A stretch of DNA of 64,000 nucleotides from Diorhabda sublineata. Taxonomy: Eukaryota; Arthropoda; Insecta; Coleoptera; Chrysomelidae. Positions 12,471-24,660 of this stretch are shown here, in pieces. The stretch spans positions 15,505,001 to 15,569,000 of the forward strand of contig NC_079477.1 of assembly GCF_026230105.1 (NCBI RefSeq). Reading direction: 5' to 3'. The position numbers and the translations under genes were made by a program. Positions within the stretch are counted from its first letter, which is position 1. Each line of letters starts with the position of its first letter. The notes below the pieces were generated by a model. It worked only from the letters and a program-made list of their open reading frames with translations, did no database searches and had not been told where the DNA came from.

Positions 12471-14055
12471 AGTATAAATAATTTGAAATTGTTGAAAAAT
12501 GAAATTTTAGATGTAAGAATAGTTTTAATAAAGTCAAACGAAACATTTTTTACATTCCAATATAGTTCAGTTTACCTTTGGTATCTGAAGATGATATTAT
12601 AGTTAGGTATTGCTTTATAGACTTTTAAACAAATGCTTTTGTGCTTGTAGTAACATTTGACCAGTTGAGTGTTTGGAACTACTGTGCATTATAGTATATG
12701 AAGAGCAATTTTGATCTGAAGCTGCAAAACTATACTTTCAAAAATATTTAAAAAATCTGGCGATCAACCAACTTATTAGAAAAGTAATATTTTCAACTAT
12801 TTTCAATTAAAACATGTCACATGTATTGATAAAAACTTCACTGTATTTGAATGAACGTAGTTTCCAAGGAAACCGTGAAATTGGCTATAAGCTGTTCAAC
12901 ATAAAGTCTGTAACTTACACGGGTTAATAAGAATTCTCTCTACTCGCTTCTGCGTTCTACAAACGTTGAAAAATAAAGTTTATTTAGAAATATAAAACTT
13001 GGACAAACACAGCCAATAGATACTCAGCTTGATTAGCACTTTTTTTGTATCAATAAAATATAAAGTGTAAGACAGGTTTACGGTACGTATTTTTATAACC
13101 AAAATATTTTTGCCATTTCAATTTTCTAAAGTAAACCAAGTTTTGGGAAAATATATCGACAAACGTAATGAAGGGGATAAAGTAAATAAGTATAAGAAAA
13201 TTGAAAAGTTTCCGAACGAGACCAAATAAATAATTCAATCGATTTCTAGATATGAAACTATAATATATGACACAGAGTTGGAATGAGTTTCCACCTACAT
13301 GAAAATCGATTTTTTCGAATAAACAATTGCAATGTGGAAAGTAAATCCCTCCACTTCAGAAAAATTACCACATTTTACAATATGTTATAAATACCTTAAA
13401 AAAATATTTGAAGCATTTGGAAAAGAGGTCTACTACCCTGTCAAGTGGATTGAAAATGTTGAGAAAAAGAAAAACTTGAAAATATTTTAAGAATTGGGAA
13501 AACCGTACAGACTTGATTGGAAAGGTACAACTTATTATAAAGCCGCTATCAGTGTCATTTTAAATAACAAATAACTAAACAGATCATGAATGCAAATAAT
13601 TAGGGTAGTTTTTCTGGAAGAAGAGAAGATTCTTATGGACTCAAATATTTTTAAAAATTACTTGATTATTACTCCAAATGAAAGAATAAATATTAATAAG
13701 CTGCTTGGAAAAATATTTCTATAACAAAAATCAATTATTACAGCAATCTGAAAATGTGAAAGTAGACAGGGTACAGTTCCGAAAATTTTTGTAGCAGAAA
13801 ATTTAATTCTTGATATATGATATGTGTAAAAGTTATTGTTCAATTTGTTTATAATGATTAGTTTCATTGTCATAGTTTGATATTTTACACTTCTAGCTTA
13901 CACAGTTCCTTGTGAGCCTCAACAATTCACCTCCAAACTGATATGTTCTTCATCAAAGCTCCCCATCCTTTCAATAAACTCATTTGTAAGTCAACTTGAT
14001 CTAGTTGATCTAGTTCATCTGATACTGGGTCTGTCAATTTTTCTAATGCTATAAA
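12471..14055. other. Unassigned AT-rich DNA
   Basis: No feature recognised. Small minus frames at 13050-13238 and 13658-13873 are rich in Ile, Phe and Asn and look like chance frames. Confidence 0.5.
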
Positions 14056-14059
14056 TTTT

Positions 14060-14395
14060 TACATTCGTGAGTCTCTTAGATATGCCCGTGTCCTCCATCC
14101 TTTAAATGTGGCCAAATCAACCTCTGGGCTGTAATGCATTGGACTACGATGTTTTCTCCACCTAGTATTTCATCGATTTCTCTATTATTTCGAGTTCCCC
14201 AGTCTATTTTGTTCCTTCTAGGTCTTCTATATTTTCTTCTTATAAATTTCCACTCAAATATTCTTTATCTTTCTTGATTTTTTTGTGTCATCACCTAACA
14301 TTCACTGCCATAAGTTACGATTGATCTTATTAGAGTCCTGTAGATATTCAACTTCCTTCTTCTATTTATTTGTTTGTTTCTTAGGAGGTTCGCAA
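14060..14395 (-). pseudogene. LINE reverse transcriptase C-terminal fragment
   Basis: The minus strand reads RTLIRSIVTYGSEC, then FEWKFIRRKYRRPRRNKI, then NREIDEILGGENIVVQCITAQ and RLIWPHL. This is the classic post-palm order of insect non-LTR elements (YKxLIRPVVTYGSExW, FERKILRRIFGP, IRTNxEIxxLY, IKAQRLRWLGHL). The palm domain and YADD box are absent, so this is a 5'-truncated copy or a remnant cut by later events. Stops are present. It is about 110 codons of a protein that usually exceeds 900. Confidence 0.8.
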
Positions 14396-16345
14396 AATAA
14401 ATTCTACTGACTATGTTGTTATAGTGTGTTAGCTACGTCTTTTGGTTACACTTGAAAGATCAGGGCAAAACTTAACATTTTAATTACAATTTAGTAAAAA
14501 AAAGGTACTAGATCTTCAATGAACTAAATCACTAAATAACAATTCAAATTATGTAAAATTGGTTTAGTTGGGTGTTACATTCAAAACCCTCTTATTCATT
14601 GATTTATTATATTATTCAATGTCAATAAGCAGAAAAACGAACCGAATAGCTGGAGCCATATTGGTATCTTAGACAAGTCAGACGCCTCTTCCGAAAAAAA
14701 AAGGTTTAAAGTAAGTAATTAAAACGTGTAGGAGTGCATAAACAATGTTATTAAAATCTATTTACAGGTTTTTATGTGCTCGACCAACTTATTGTTAAAT
14801 GTTTCATTATAATTCCTGAACTGCTATGAAATGTCCGAATGATAAAGGAAAAAAGAGTTAAGTCATCATCATTTTAAGTCAAAAGACTAAGATGAAGAAA
14901 AAAATAAAGGAGAACTCGCAGACAAGGTATATAGGAATTGGATACTAAACAACTGCAAGAACATTGCAATGATTTATTATCACATCAACTCATCTGTGTC
15001 TAGTATTTCATTTCGACAATAACGGCCTACTAAGTACTAAATACTTTTCGTTTACCATTGAGAAAACTTTCAGTGTGAATCAGTTTTGATTCTTCTCCCT
15101 ATTAAGTTTATGAAATGTTTATAGTTGCCAAAAAATGCTGACAAGAGTAAATATTTGGATAAATTTGGTACTATCTATCACTATCTAACACTCGCAAAAA
15201 TGTTTATTCAGGAACAAAGTTTTACAATTTTTAGTTTGGCCGTATCAAATGAGCCAAACTGAAATTGTTAACCATACACAAAACAGATCACCCACAAAAA
15301 TGATCTGTTCAACTTTTCATCTATAAGTCTGTGATATAACGACTCAAAACCTCGAAATCTTAATAATATACCTACATAAATACGTAACTTAAATATAACA
15401 ATGAAACTGTAATATGAGTAAATATATATTTTTATCAGTCTGTACAATTTAAATGTACACAAAATAATAGATACGATTATAACAGTATTGTTTAAGAAAA
15501 ATATTTTATTAGGTCTAGAATTTTTTAATGATGCATTGATTCGTTTCCTCTGAAGCGCTTGGCTTGGAATTCTTTTAATGAGAGTCTCTCTTATATATGT
15601 GTGTGTGAAAATCCGAGGCCTCGTAGAGTATGGTATCCTTTGATTAACTTAGGAATTGCATGCTGAAATAAGTTATATTATATAAAGCGGGGAGAGACAG
15701 GCTGGTACAGCTTGTTTGATCGCTGTTTGACTGACGAACGAGTTCTCCAAATTGCGAAGAAACTGAGGCGTCAAGAGAAACCTAATTCCTCTTTTCATTT
15801 AATCTGAAGATTCAACTACTTTTTAAATCTTCATTCTATATTGAATTTAATCATTTCTAGAGAAATAGGTTCTAAAGTATCAGATTGTGGACGATATTAA
15901 CATTAGAATCGATCGAAATTGTCATATAATGATTAATGTTTATCTATAATCGATAAATTATTTCAAATGTAAACAACAAAGAATTTCTTCTTTGTAGGAT
16001 AAGTATATCAGAGAAATCTTAAACGACACTAAGCTATCAACTGAAATTATCAATATAGCAGACGAGTTTACAATTTATAAAGTTTCTAGCAACAATATTT
16101 CGAAGATTAAGAACAAATCTAACTTTGATGTTATTGTCAAGTCTAGAATGATGTAAAGTATTTAAAAACAATAGGCTCAAGTTTGTAGTTTTGGGACTTA
16201 ATTATTTATAAGAACCAATAGATGATTTAGATCATTTGAATAATCAACAATTGATTGGAAGGAATCTAACGCATTTCAATTGAAAAACCTACGAGAATTA
16301 GCGCAATAAAATATGATCATCGACTGAATCAATACAACAGCCATG
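14396..16345. other. Unassigned DNA with a GC-richer promoter-like patch
   Basis: No coding feature recognised. Around 15600-15790 the base composition is noticeably less AT-rich and contains TATATAAAGCGGGGAGAG near 15678-15695, a TATA-like box followed by a G-rich start region. It could be the promoter of a lost LTR or of another element. No paired long terminal repeat or primer-binding site was found, so I leave it unassigned. Confidence 0.4.
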
Positions 16346-16349
16346 CCTC

Positions 16350-16510
16350 GTTCTTTTTTAATATTTCATAGTATCTGCACCCGTTACAGTATTGTACACA
16401 AAACTACCATAGTATTTCTTTCTACGTTTCATGTTTCAGTCCCAAATGTAACAATTGATCTTATGAATGCTTTATAAATTTATAAATTTTTCATTATACT
16501 TCGGTTGGGG
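16350..16510 (-). pseudogene. Short LINE C-terminal scrap
   Basis: On minus, the frame around 16490-16430 reads IYKAFIRSIVTFGTET followed by a stop, matching the YKxLIRxxVTYGxExW motif found just after the reverse transcriptase palm. Only about 20 residues are convincing. It resembles the fragment at 14.06-14.39 kb but is too short to place in the same family with confidence. Confidence 0.5.
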
Positions 16511-17010
16511 TATGAGAAGCTGGAGTACATATCTCAGAATTGATTTCCTGGCTACTTTAATCAAGCTAGAAAAAGAAATTTCTCATGTATAAATGAAATT
16601 GTACGTTCCTAAGATGTATTGAATTTTTAGAGAAATCGATTTTTAGAGAATTTAATCGTAAAACTATGATTATTTCCTTAAGGAATGAGCTTCAAATTCT
16701 CTATTCAATTTACATCAGACGAACAGGATACCAAGTTGAAATTTTATCTAATCAGAAGTGTACTTAAGGGTGGTAAAAATACGGAACAGGAATAGATAGA
16801 ACAAAGACTTGAATGTTAGAGACCTTTAGCGAAGATAAGAAAGAAGACACAAGAAAAAAATATGAGAGCAAAACATAATGAATGGAAGCCTACAAGATTT
16901 TTTTAGCTATACCAGATAGTCGAATATTTACTACTACTACATCAACAATTAAAGACAATTACATTGTCTAAAACCCGCTTCCATACCCAAGATAAACTAT
17001 TTATCTTATG
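16511..17010. other. Unassigned spacer
   Basis: AT-rich DNA with no recognisable feature. Confidence 0.5.
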
Positions 17011-17048
17011 TGTCCTAAGACGATAACTTGGTTATCGAAACTGTATCG
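17011..17048 (+). ncRNA. Degenerate hammerhead-like hairpin, copy C
   Basis: Contains GATAAC-TTG-GTTATC (17022-17036), a perfect 6 bp stem with a 3-base loop, directly followed by GAAAC (17037-17041). That is the stem II plus GAAAC layout shared with copies at 50.3 and 53.9 kb (both on minus). The CUGANGA side is degraded (TCCTAAGA) and the GCGC-GTC cleavage side reads TGTATCG. It is a relic, recognisable mainly by comparison with the other two copies. Confidence 0.35.
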
Positions 17049-17459
17049 AAACAATGTAAGTTAGGGTAGTAAACACTGTATTTAGTCTAATAGAAGCTAG
17101 TATATTTTAGTTAAAAATAATGAATATCCTCGGTAGTAAACTCGAAATATCCTAAATATTATGAATAGTAGTTGTATTTTCTATATTACATATCATATGA
17201 GTAAATAACAATTTCTAAAGTGTGAGGTCAAAGCAAGAATTTTAACATGCAGACATTGTTTTACACAAATGATTACGCTGCGTGGAAGAACATGAGAGAG
17301 ACCAGACTTTGTAGAGTGAAAACATTAAAATGCACAACTACGTAAATCTGCGTGACGACATTGACTTTTTTTTCTTAGGAAATATGAACTTCCGTTACCT
17401 CTGTGTTTGTGCATTAGTTAATGATTCTGGTTATTATTGCGTAGTCGTTCATATTTTGC

Positions 17460-17460
<1 letters not shown>

Positions 17461-17542
<82 letters not shown>
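17461..17542. repeat. (TA)n microsatellite
   Basis: About 82 bp of TA dinucleotides with a single TG interruption near 17474. Open frames of alternating Ile-Tyr that cross it (plus 17330-17584, minus 17418-17666) are repeat artefacts. Confidence 0.95.
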
Positions 17543-17547
<5 letters not shown>

Positions 17548-17663
17548 GAGCGGTTTCTTATTGGGAAAGTTCTGTTCTCAATAAGAGTAATATAGCTAGC
17601 AAAGACTTCTTTACAATTCATATACAAGTATGGGATACTTCCAAACCATCTCAATATTTCTAT

Positions 17664-17795
<132 letters not shown>

Positions 17796-17959
17796 TTATT
17801 TCTTAGACCTTTTGATATATTATTAATGCATCTACATGTTCTTGATTCTAGGTCTCTGCTGTTTTAAAATTTTTTTTTATAGTTTTTAAAAGGAAGATAA
17901 ATTTTGACGTTTCTTTAGTCTTTATCAAAATATGGTATTGACACTGACAATTTATATGA

Positions 17960-18690
17960 TCTATAGATCACCTTCATCATAAATATCAAAATAAGGATAA
18001 AATCAACTTAGAACTTAAAAAAATTAATTTTTTCTTTGGTTCCCACATCTCAAATATATAGCGGTAATCAATAGATCTTTTTTATCATCTATAGCTTTTT
18101 CGTTCTTATGAATGTGAACCATTTCTAAAAATTCCCCTTTTTGGTGTATTAGATTTCGTTTCAAGAATTTTTGAATCTTTATAATTGAATTCATTTTTTT
18201 TTTAATTCATGGTTCGTTAATGCAGTTCTACTTTTTTTCATATTGATGACCTTTTATTCTATTTTCTTAATACTGAGATGTTTACCCTATGTAGACAGCA
18301 TCACAATTAGTGATATATAATATTACTTCTTTTGTTTTTTGGTTTTTTGATTTTAATTTAGTGAAATATTTGGATAATGTATTATTATCCTCTACGACTT
18401 GTGCTAATATCATATTTATTGAAATAATTCGATAATTGTTGGGAAAGTCCTTGTACATATGGTAAGGAAAAATGTTTTATGTTTTGATGTTTCGTTTCTG
18501 TTTTGTTTATAAATTGATTGTTGTATCTGTTTATCCTTTTCTTGAATATGTTATTTGTCATTTTTTCCGGATAATTATTTTCTTTCAATGTAGTTTTTGC
18601 TTTTTGAATAGTTAATGATAGTTTTTCCTTCTCCAAAATACGGACGTCATGATCTTGTCTGTAGATGGAACTAGTTGCCTTGTTTGAATC
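17960..18690 (-). pseudogene. Penelope-like retroelement relic: RT linker and GIY-YIG endonuclease
   Basis: The minus strand encodes, in order, a linker reading KENNYPEKMTNNIFKKRINR and then LPYVQGLSQQLSNYFNKYDI (near 18470-18400). After a frame change come KEVILYITNCDAVYIG and TSQY (about 18335-18280), HQYEKK, TALTNHELKK and SKILETKSNTPKRG. Penelope-like elements (PLEs) carry a reverse transcriptase, then an LPYxxGxSxxIxR linker, then a GIY-YIG endonuclease whose core is the Y-x10-YIG pair followed by H and an ExN/KR tail; that layout is what is seen. The reverse transcriptase palm is absent, so it is 5' truncated. Its upstream edge joins a mariner fragment in the same open frame (18385-18756), showing insertion or recombination. 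Confidence 0.8.
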
Positions 18691-19337
18691 CGGTTTTCTC
18701 TTTTTAATCCATTGTTTTGATTGTTCTTTTATTTTGGGTGTGAAGGATGGACCCACGTTTCATCAATGGTTATTGAACGGCGCAAAACTTCGGCTTTGTT
18801 ACTGTGAAACATTGCCAAACAATCGATAGAAACAGACGCTGTTTTTTTCCATTGTGAGCAAATGCGGCACCTAACTTGCGCACAGCGTTCTCACGTCAAA
18901 ATTTTTAGTTAATATACGATGTACCGCACTTTTTGAAATGTCTGCTAGCTCGCGCACTTTCAGTCGACGATCATCCAGTACCGATTTGTAAATTTTCTAC
19001 AACATTTCTGGAGTCATCACCTTATTTGGTCAACCACTGCGATACTGGTCTTCGCAGGTCATAAGTTCTTGTTTAAACTCTGCTACCCAATATTTCACTG
19101 TTGATAACAAAGAAGCAGTCTCATTCAAAGTAGAAATCTAGTTTAGCTTTTATATTGGTTGAGCTAATGCATTTCAAGTAGAAGTATTGTATCACACAAC
19201 GATAGCCGATTTGTTCCATGTTTACAAATTCACTGAAAACCTTCACTATTGATGGCTGCCAAACAAATACTAAACAACGTGGCGTCTACAACCGCTATCT
19301 CTAAGTCAGGTCAAGTACTTCTGGAACTATTCTCGTA
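18691..19337 (-). pseudogene. Mariner transposase, 5' half with terminal end
   Basis: On minus the element starts at TACGAGAATAGTTCCAGAAG (19337 downward, outer TA kept). A start codon at 19219 begins MEQIGYRCVIQYFYLK, then VKYWVAEFKQEL and a degraded EDxxRSG motif. DDRRLKVRELADI follows near 18980-18945, then SAVHRIL. The first catalytic Asp sits in ITIDETWVH at about 18770-18745. A frameshift leads to FTPKIKEQSKQWIKK, after which mariner similarity stops at about 18690 and Penelope-like sequence begins. The rest of the catalytic domain and the 3' terminal repeat are missing. Several stops make it non-functional. Confidence 0.78.
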
Positions 19338-21115
19338 TGTCTATACAGTACTTATTTAGATGTAAGTGGAATAGTTAACAGAAAGCGACCACTGTCTTTG
19401 CCATGACCTGAAATTTTCTGTGTCTACGTCGAGTTTTATGTATCTCACACATACGAGTATTTCATTGAGCATATATTTACTGCCATCGGATAATTAATGA
19501 ATTTTTTATCTCAATTTATCTCAAAACAGATGCTGTTCACTCTAATATCCTGTTATCGAAATGAATTATTAGAAACAATCACACGAATATTAAACTGATT
19601 CCTTACAGATTAAAATTTAAAATAGCGTGTGATAATTTGATAATACTATTATATTTTTCACACCAAAACAAACAATCAAATCTGCAATGTATATGTTTGT
19701 TGTTGGTTGTTGAATGAATTTTTGAAACAATATAATAATTTTGAATCTCTTTAAAAGCATTAAACTGTTGTGGTTGATTATTATTGTAAGCGATTATGCA
19801 ATTTAAAGCAGCTTCTCACAATATCTCTTATGAGATAATTTCCAAGGTCAAGAGGACAAAGCTTTTGAAATTATTTTTCGCTTTAACTGAAAAACATGAA
19901 TGTTTGAAATTCAAAGAAATAAAAAAATCAGTTCATTTGATAAGATTCAAGATTAGAAAGAATTCATTGAATATTTCTACAAATAATATTATGATTGAAT
20001 TGATGATATGATTTTTTTTCAGATTTCGAAGCACCAATAGCGAAGATAATAAATAGAGGATATAATGAAAGGATATTCAGTTCTAATGAATGAAACAGAA
20101 GTTCATGATCAGAGTTTGGAAAAGATGAAATAAAAAAAGTTTATATGTTATAAGTTTGTACAAGTAAAATGATGGTAAACTATTCAGCAATTAAATGTGA
20201 AGATGCAAAAAGGGTAGAGGTCCTCCATCAAGTGACTAATACGTCAGCACCAACATTCATTGGAATCAAATCAAAGTTTCTTCAACAAGTAGAAATAATC
20301 GTTATGACTAATATTCCAAAGGTCGAATTGAAAATAAAAAAATAAATTTAACTTTTTGTGTTTTTTATATTTTATGGTTAACATCAACACAAACAATCTT
20401 TTTTGAAATAAATATCGATATACCGAGTGAGTACAAAATCCAAAATAATATTATTGTCCTACCATGTATTTAATTTAAAATTACCTAATCTGTATGGATA
20501 AATATAATGTATTTTTTTAATACCTCACCGGCTGAAGTAACAATTTATTTCTTATATTTATACATAGCAATGGGAAATGGATTGAAAAGTGAAATTCGTT
20601 CTTAAAAGATCTGTTTTTAACAATAAATACATGTTCAATCCAAAAATTTACTGAAAACAACAGTAAACAAAGCGCACGTAAAATTGAACATTTAGTAAAG
20701 TCCAGTCATTCTCGTTATATCAATTATATCGTTGTCAATTTTTATGATTAGTTGGGGGAGAGAAGGGCACAGGGGACCGGTCGAGCAGAGAGGAATTTGC
20801 TTTAAATCATACCAAACTTACCAAAATGAATTTGTGAATGACGAGGCAACACTATATAGATGCCATTGTTAATCGAGTGACAGAGGACATGTGTGTTTCT
20901 TTGTTGATTACATGAACAGTGAAAAAATATTGTTTTTAAATATAAGTATGTGGAAAAAAGTCATTAAATTATATTTGTACAAATAAATATAATACTAATT
21001 ATCTTCAGGATGAATTTTGTGATTGAACTACAACACATAAGAATAGTTTTATATATAATTGCATTTATTAATATTTTATTATAAACTAATTACGTGTTTT
21101 TTTGTAACTACTTTC
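19338..21115. other. Unassigned AT-rich DNA
   Basis: No recognisable gene. A 71-codon plus frame at 19796-20011 (Lys/Ile-rich) has no known domain. Near 20755-20790 there is a GC-richer patch containing GGGGGAGAG and GGGGACCGGTCG whose origin is unclear. Confidence 0.45.
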
Positions 21116-21133
21116 TTTGGGGCACAAATGACT
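21116..21133 (+). repeat. Left inverted repeat of pogo-like element
   Basis: TTTGGGGCACAAATGACT; matches the reverse complement of 22434-22451 at 16 of 18 positions. The true element end may lie a few bases further out, since flanking TAAC-like sequence is also shared. Confidence 0.65.
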
Positions 21134-22433
21134 GGTATATTTGGGGCGGGCCTATACAGCCTTCTTTATTTTCTTAATATCTCGATTTATTAAATTTTAA
21201 CTTTTTTGTAGGTGGTATGCAATTATAAAAAGAAAAACTCAAATCTAAATTGTATCAAAATAGATAAGGGAAAAGTAGTTTTAGCTATAAAATAAAAAAA
21301 CGTCGCCAACTTTGCATCCAAAAGATTTGAAATACCTAAAACAAGCCTTTTATGAATAATGTGGAAGTGAACGGCCCTCTTAATGATAATTTAAACAAGT
21401 TTTTGTACCAGAACAAGAGAAAGCGTTAGTTTCTCTTATTTTAAATTTAGAGAGTGAATTTTATGGCTTAACTCCACGTGATGTTCAAAAGTTAGCATTT
21501 GACCTTGGGATAGGGATTCCGCATACTAGACAGGGCTATTAAGGGGTTTCAAGTTACTGGAATTAGTCCGTCAGATCCAGATATTTTTTCTGAAGAAGAC
21601 TTTATGCATTCTCAAGTCACTGAAGAAGCTGAGCCTTAGACAAACCCATCTTTTTGTTTAACTGAACCTCATTCAATAATAAATAATTTGATTGGTGAAA
21701 ATGTTGAAGAAGAGAATAATCACAGTCAAAAAATGTCACAACAGATTTTTTATTCGATGATCCTCAACCTTAACCTCAACCCAAGTGTTCAAGAGATGAA
21801 TTATACAAATAAAATTCTACAAAACATTTTAAATCAAATTTCACCGAAACCTATCTCCCGATGTTCTCAATAAAACACTGAAAATAATAAACTCAGTATT
21901 CAGAAAAATTAACGTGCTCACCTTTTAAAAATTTGAAAAAAGTTGAGGAAGAAAAAAAACGACGTATAGAATCATTGGTTGCTTCCAAAAAATTATGCAA
22001 GAATTGAGCGAAAATAAAAAGGTAAAAAAAATAAAGAGAGACAAGCCAAGAACAAAATTAAAAACAAAAGAGTAAACATTGATAATGATAGTAAGTTGAC
22101 TTATGATAGCAGTGATTCTGAAAACATCACAGACAATAATCCTCTTTGCAGTAATATTATTCTAATCTAAATCTAATGAAGGATGGATTCAGTGTACCGT
22201 ATGTAACAATTGTGCCCATCATGCTTGCGCCGGAGCTGAGGAGCATGATAAGATTGTTTGGATTAATTGTGCATAATTTTCTTTTCTTAAATTACAAAAT
22301 TACTTTTCTACAAGAAAAAAATATTTTCCTTTAATCACAAAATTACTTTAAACTTTACTTTTTCATATAACTCCTCAAATTAAATTTATTTTAGATTGTA
22401 TAAAACTTCATTGGGGCCCACGGGACCGGATGA

Positions 22434-22451
22434 AGTCACTAGTGCCCCAAA
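22434..22451 (-). repeat. Right inverted repeat of pogo-like element
   Basis: Reverse complement reads TTTGGGGCACTAGTGACT, 16 of 18 identical to 21116-21133. Confidence 0.65.
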
Positions 22452-23440
22452 CACAGGTTGTTATGTTTTCTATTCTTCTATTAATAGAAGAAATTAGTAT
22501 GTAGTAAAGATGTGTTTGGTAAATCATAGACGGAGACATCCACCGATTCTACTATGTATAACCAAAATAAATGCACGAATTTTATTAAATTTATTACTAA
22601 TATTCAAACATATTTGTATTCACTATTAAAAATAATGTTGTTTTTGGAAAAATTTCTTGCTTCATAATGTATAACTTCATTTAATATCTTATTATAAAAA
22701 AATGTGTTAATTAAATAATTATTTTTCAAAAAATGTAAGTGCAAAAATAAAATATGTTTGATTTTTTGTTTCATTTCAAACAGCCCAACCCCATCTATCG
22801 CAAATTAATGAAACAATAATAAAAATTAAAAAAATTTTTTAGTCACTCCCATATTTGAATGGCGACCTTTTTGAAAAAGGCGATAATGCTATAATAAATA
22901 ACCGATAAGCAGTCAACCATACTGTTATCCAACCAATGGTATGCGAGAAAACAGGTAAGCTATAGGTAAACCGAAAGGTGCAAGTCTCTGCAAAAGAATT
23001 TTTATTTTATTTTAACGGTTAGACCAGTCTTGAGCCGACATATACTCTCATGTTAACAGTAATGGATCTTGAAAATAAACACGCAAAGCTCATAAAAATT
23101 ATGTAAATCTAAAATAATGCCCTTCTTAAATAGAAGTAACCATAAATTTAAACATCTGTGTAAAGGAATTCAAATATCGAATTCAGACAGCTTCTATATA
23201 CTTGCATTTCTTTTATTATATTTTTAGATAAGGAAACTATAGAAATAAAAAAAATTGGCGATAGAGTATTGAAAACAAATTTTATTGATGCACTATTTAT
23301 ATTTTATAGTAGTTTCCACAGTGGAAAGTGAAAATACACCTTTGCCCCCTTAATACTATAAAAAGATAATATAAAACATATGACTTGTGGTAATATGGAT
23401 TTAAGAAAGTTATTATGAGATATTTATTTGTAATCATAGT
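22452..23440. other. Unassigned spacer
   Basis: AT-rich DNA. A short perfect hairpin CCTTTTTGAAAAAGG lies near 22866-22880. No coding feature recognised. Confidence 0.5.
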
Positions 23441-23692
23441 TTATTTAAATGATAAGATTTTCCACAACAGAAAATTTTGAGATAAAAAGAAATGAATATC
23501 TATTTTAGAACAAAAATGCAAAAAATTCACTTTTAACTTATTCAAATGATCAAAAGTCATGAGGTTTAAAAGTACTTCAAAACTATTTTTCGCGATCATT
23601 GCTCTTCTTATTTGTGCAAGATATACCGATCCCACAATAAAGTAATCGTCTTTGAAATGGAGTGCATTGGGTATCTGTTTGAAAACGTTCAT
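23441..23692 (-). pseudogene. piggyBac-like transposase fragment (tentative)
   Basis: An 83-codon minus frame reads SVYLAQIRRAMIAKNSFEVL then LNLMTFDHLNKL and ends near KIDIHFFLSQNFLLW. piggyBac transposases have a conserved FIxxxMSRNRFExLLxxLHFxDN segment, followed by DKLxKIRPxxDxLNxxFxxxYxPxxxLxIDE. The first half fits well, the second only loosely, and the DDD catalytic residues are not visible. No TTAA-flanked ends were identified. It is a single short block, so the family call is provisional. Confidence 0.45.
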
Positions 23693-23979
23693 TCAAAATC
23701 CAAGAAATCCATGATAACTTGATATCTGTATCAAAGGCACCAGCCATAGTCATATTTCATCTCGCCATATTCTTTAATTGCTTTTTGGAGCCTAATATTG
23801 ATCTTTGAATATCAATATTAAATAAGCAAAAAATTTTGCTTATTTCACATTGTCCTAATTATATTTAATATAAGTGAATTGACCAGTGCATGAGGTTAGA
23901 AAAATTCAAATTCCATTGATTTTTGGCATTGTCAGCTTTAGAGATCTTAGGCATTTTAAACGTTCTAAGATTTGTTGAT

Positions 23980-24660
23980 AATAATGGTTAACATTTTGAT
24001 CATTTTTTGTTAGCCTGAAGGAAAGAAAAATCGAAACATATTGTGAATATGACAAGCGGATAGCATTAGAAAAAGTTCATAATGGCATTCAGGTATCAAC
24101 TACTGTGAAAATGTATATAGTTGTTTCACGTTGCAAAAGCAAGATTTCTTGTAACAAAAAATCAGCTTCTGGATAGTGTGCAATTATTGCTTGGAGAAAG
24201 CAAAAAAGCATTTTAAAAATGACAGACCCGGGAGGCATTGGTTCGAATATGTGCAAAAAAGGTACACTGGTTGTGGTTCGAGACGAGATCAAAAAAGGAA
24301 GTGGAGGAATTTTTGGAAAACGATATTATGATATTGTCAATAATGGCAGAAGAGTCTTCAACATGGATATGTCCTAAAGAGGACAAAGTTACAATCCAAA
24401 GAGAGCAAAAATGCATTTACAATTTCAGTCAGAAAGGAAATGCTTGACGGTGGTAGTGGGTTGTAATGCTAATGGACTTTAAATACCCCCTTGGCCATCT
24501 TTTCATATGATTTTAAGATTTATGATTATGTTATTTTAGAATACGCCAAAAATTATTACCCAGGACATATGTCAGTGCCATGTGTGAGACGAAAAAAATT
24601 GGTATTGGTCAAATCTTCCGATAAAGTTTGGTATAAACTTGAAGAAAATGTTTAAATAAT
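23980..24660 (+). pseudogene. Second pogo/Tigger-like transposase fragment
   Basis: Plus frames give an N-terminal HTH_psq-like stretch (YCEYDKRIALEKVHNGIQ, near 24035-24090). A DDE-domain block follows near 24340-24480, reading RVFNMD in one frame, then CPKEDKVTIQREQKCIYNFS in another, then CLTVVVGCNANG and IPP. In Tigger/pogo-type proteins the first catalytic Asp lies in a NxDExG motif followed by a CPK...VxAxKGxKxVYxF strand, then LTVLxxxNAxGxxxPPMxVF; the order fits. After NMD the Glu and Gly are lost. The DEKNWYW segment near 24590 fits a degraded WGIGxSxxGW region. It complements the parts missing from the 21.1-22.5 kb element but has its own decay. Confidence 0.6.

Larger units (their letters stand above)
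21116..22451 (+). mobile_element. Internally deleted pogo/Tigger-like element
   Basis: The ends 21116-21133 and 22434-22451 are inverted repeats matching at 16 of 18 bases (TTTGGGGCAC...TGACT). Between them, plus-strand frames give a transposase with its catalytic middle removed. First comes an N-terminal stretch near 21415-21540 reading EKALVSLILNL in one frame and ESEFYGLTPRDVQKLAFDLG in the next. Then AIKGFQVTGISPSDPDIF and SEEDFMHSQVTEEAEP appear at about 21533-21640, the segment that follows the DDE domain in pogo-like proteins. The tail near 22175-22275 encodes WIQCTVCNNCAHHACAG and EHDKIVW, a PHD-like Cys/His module seen at the C-terminus of such elements. The DDE aspartates are missing, so it is a non-autonomous derivative. 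Confidence 0.78.
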
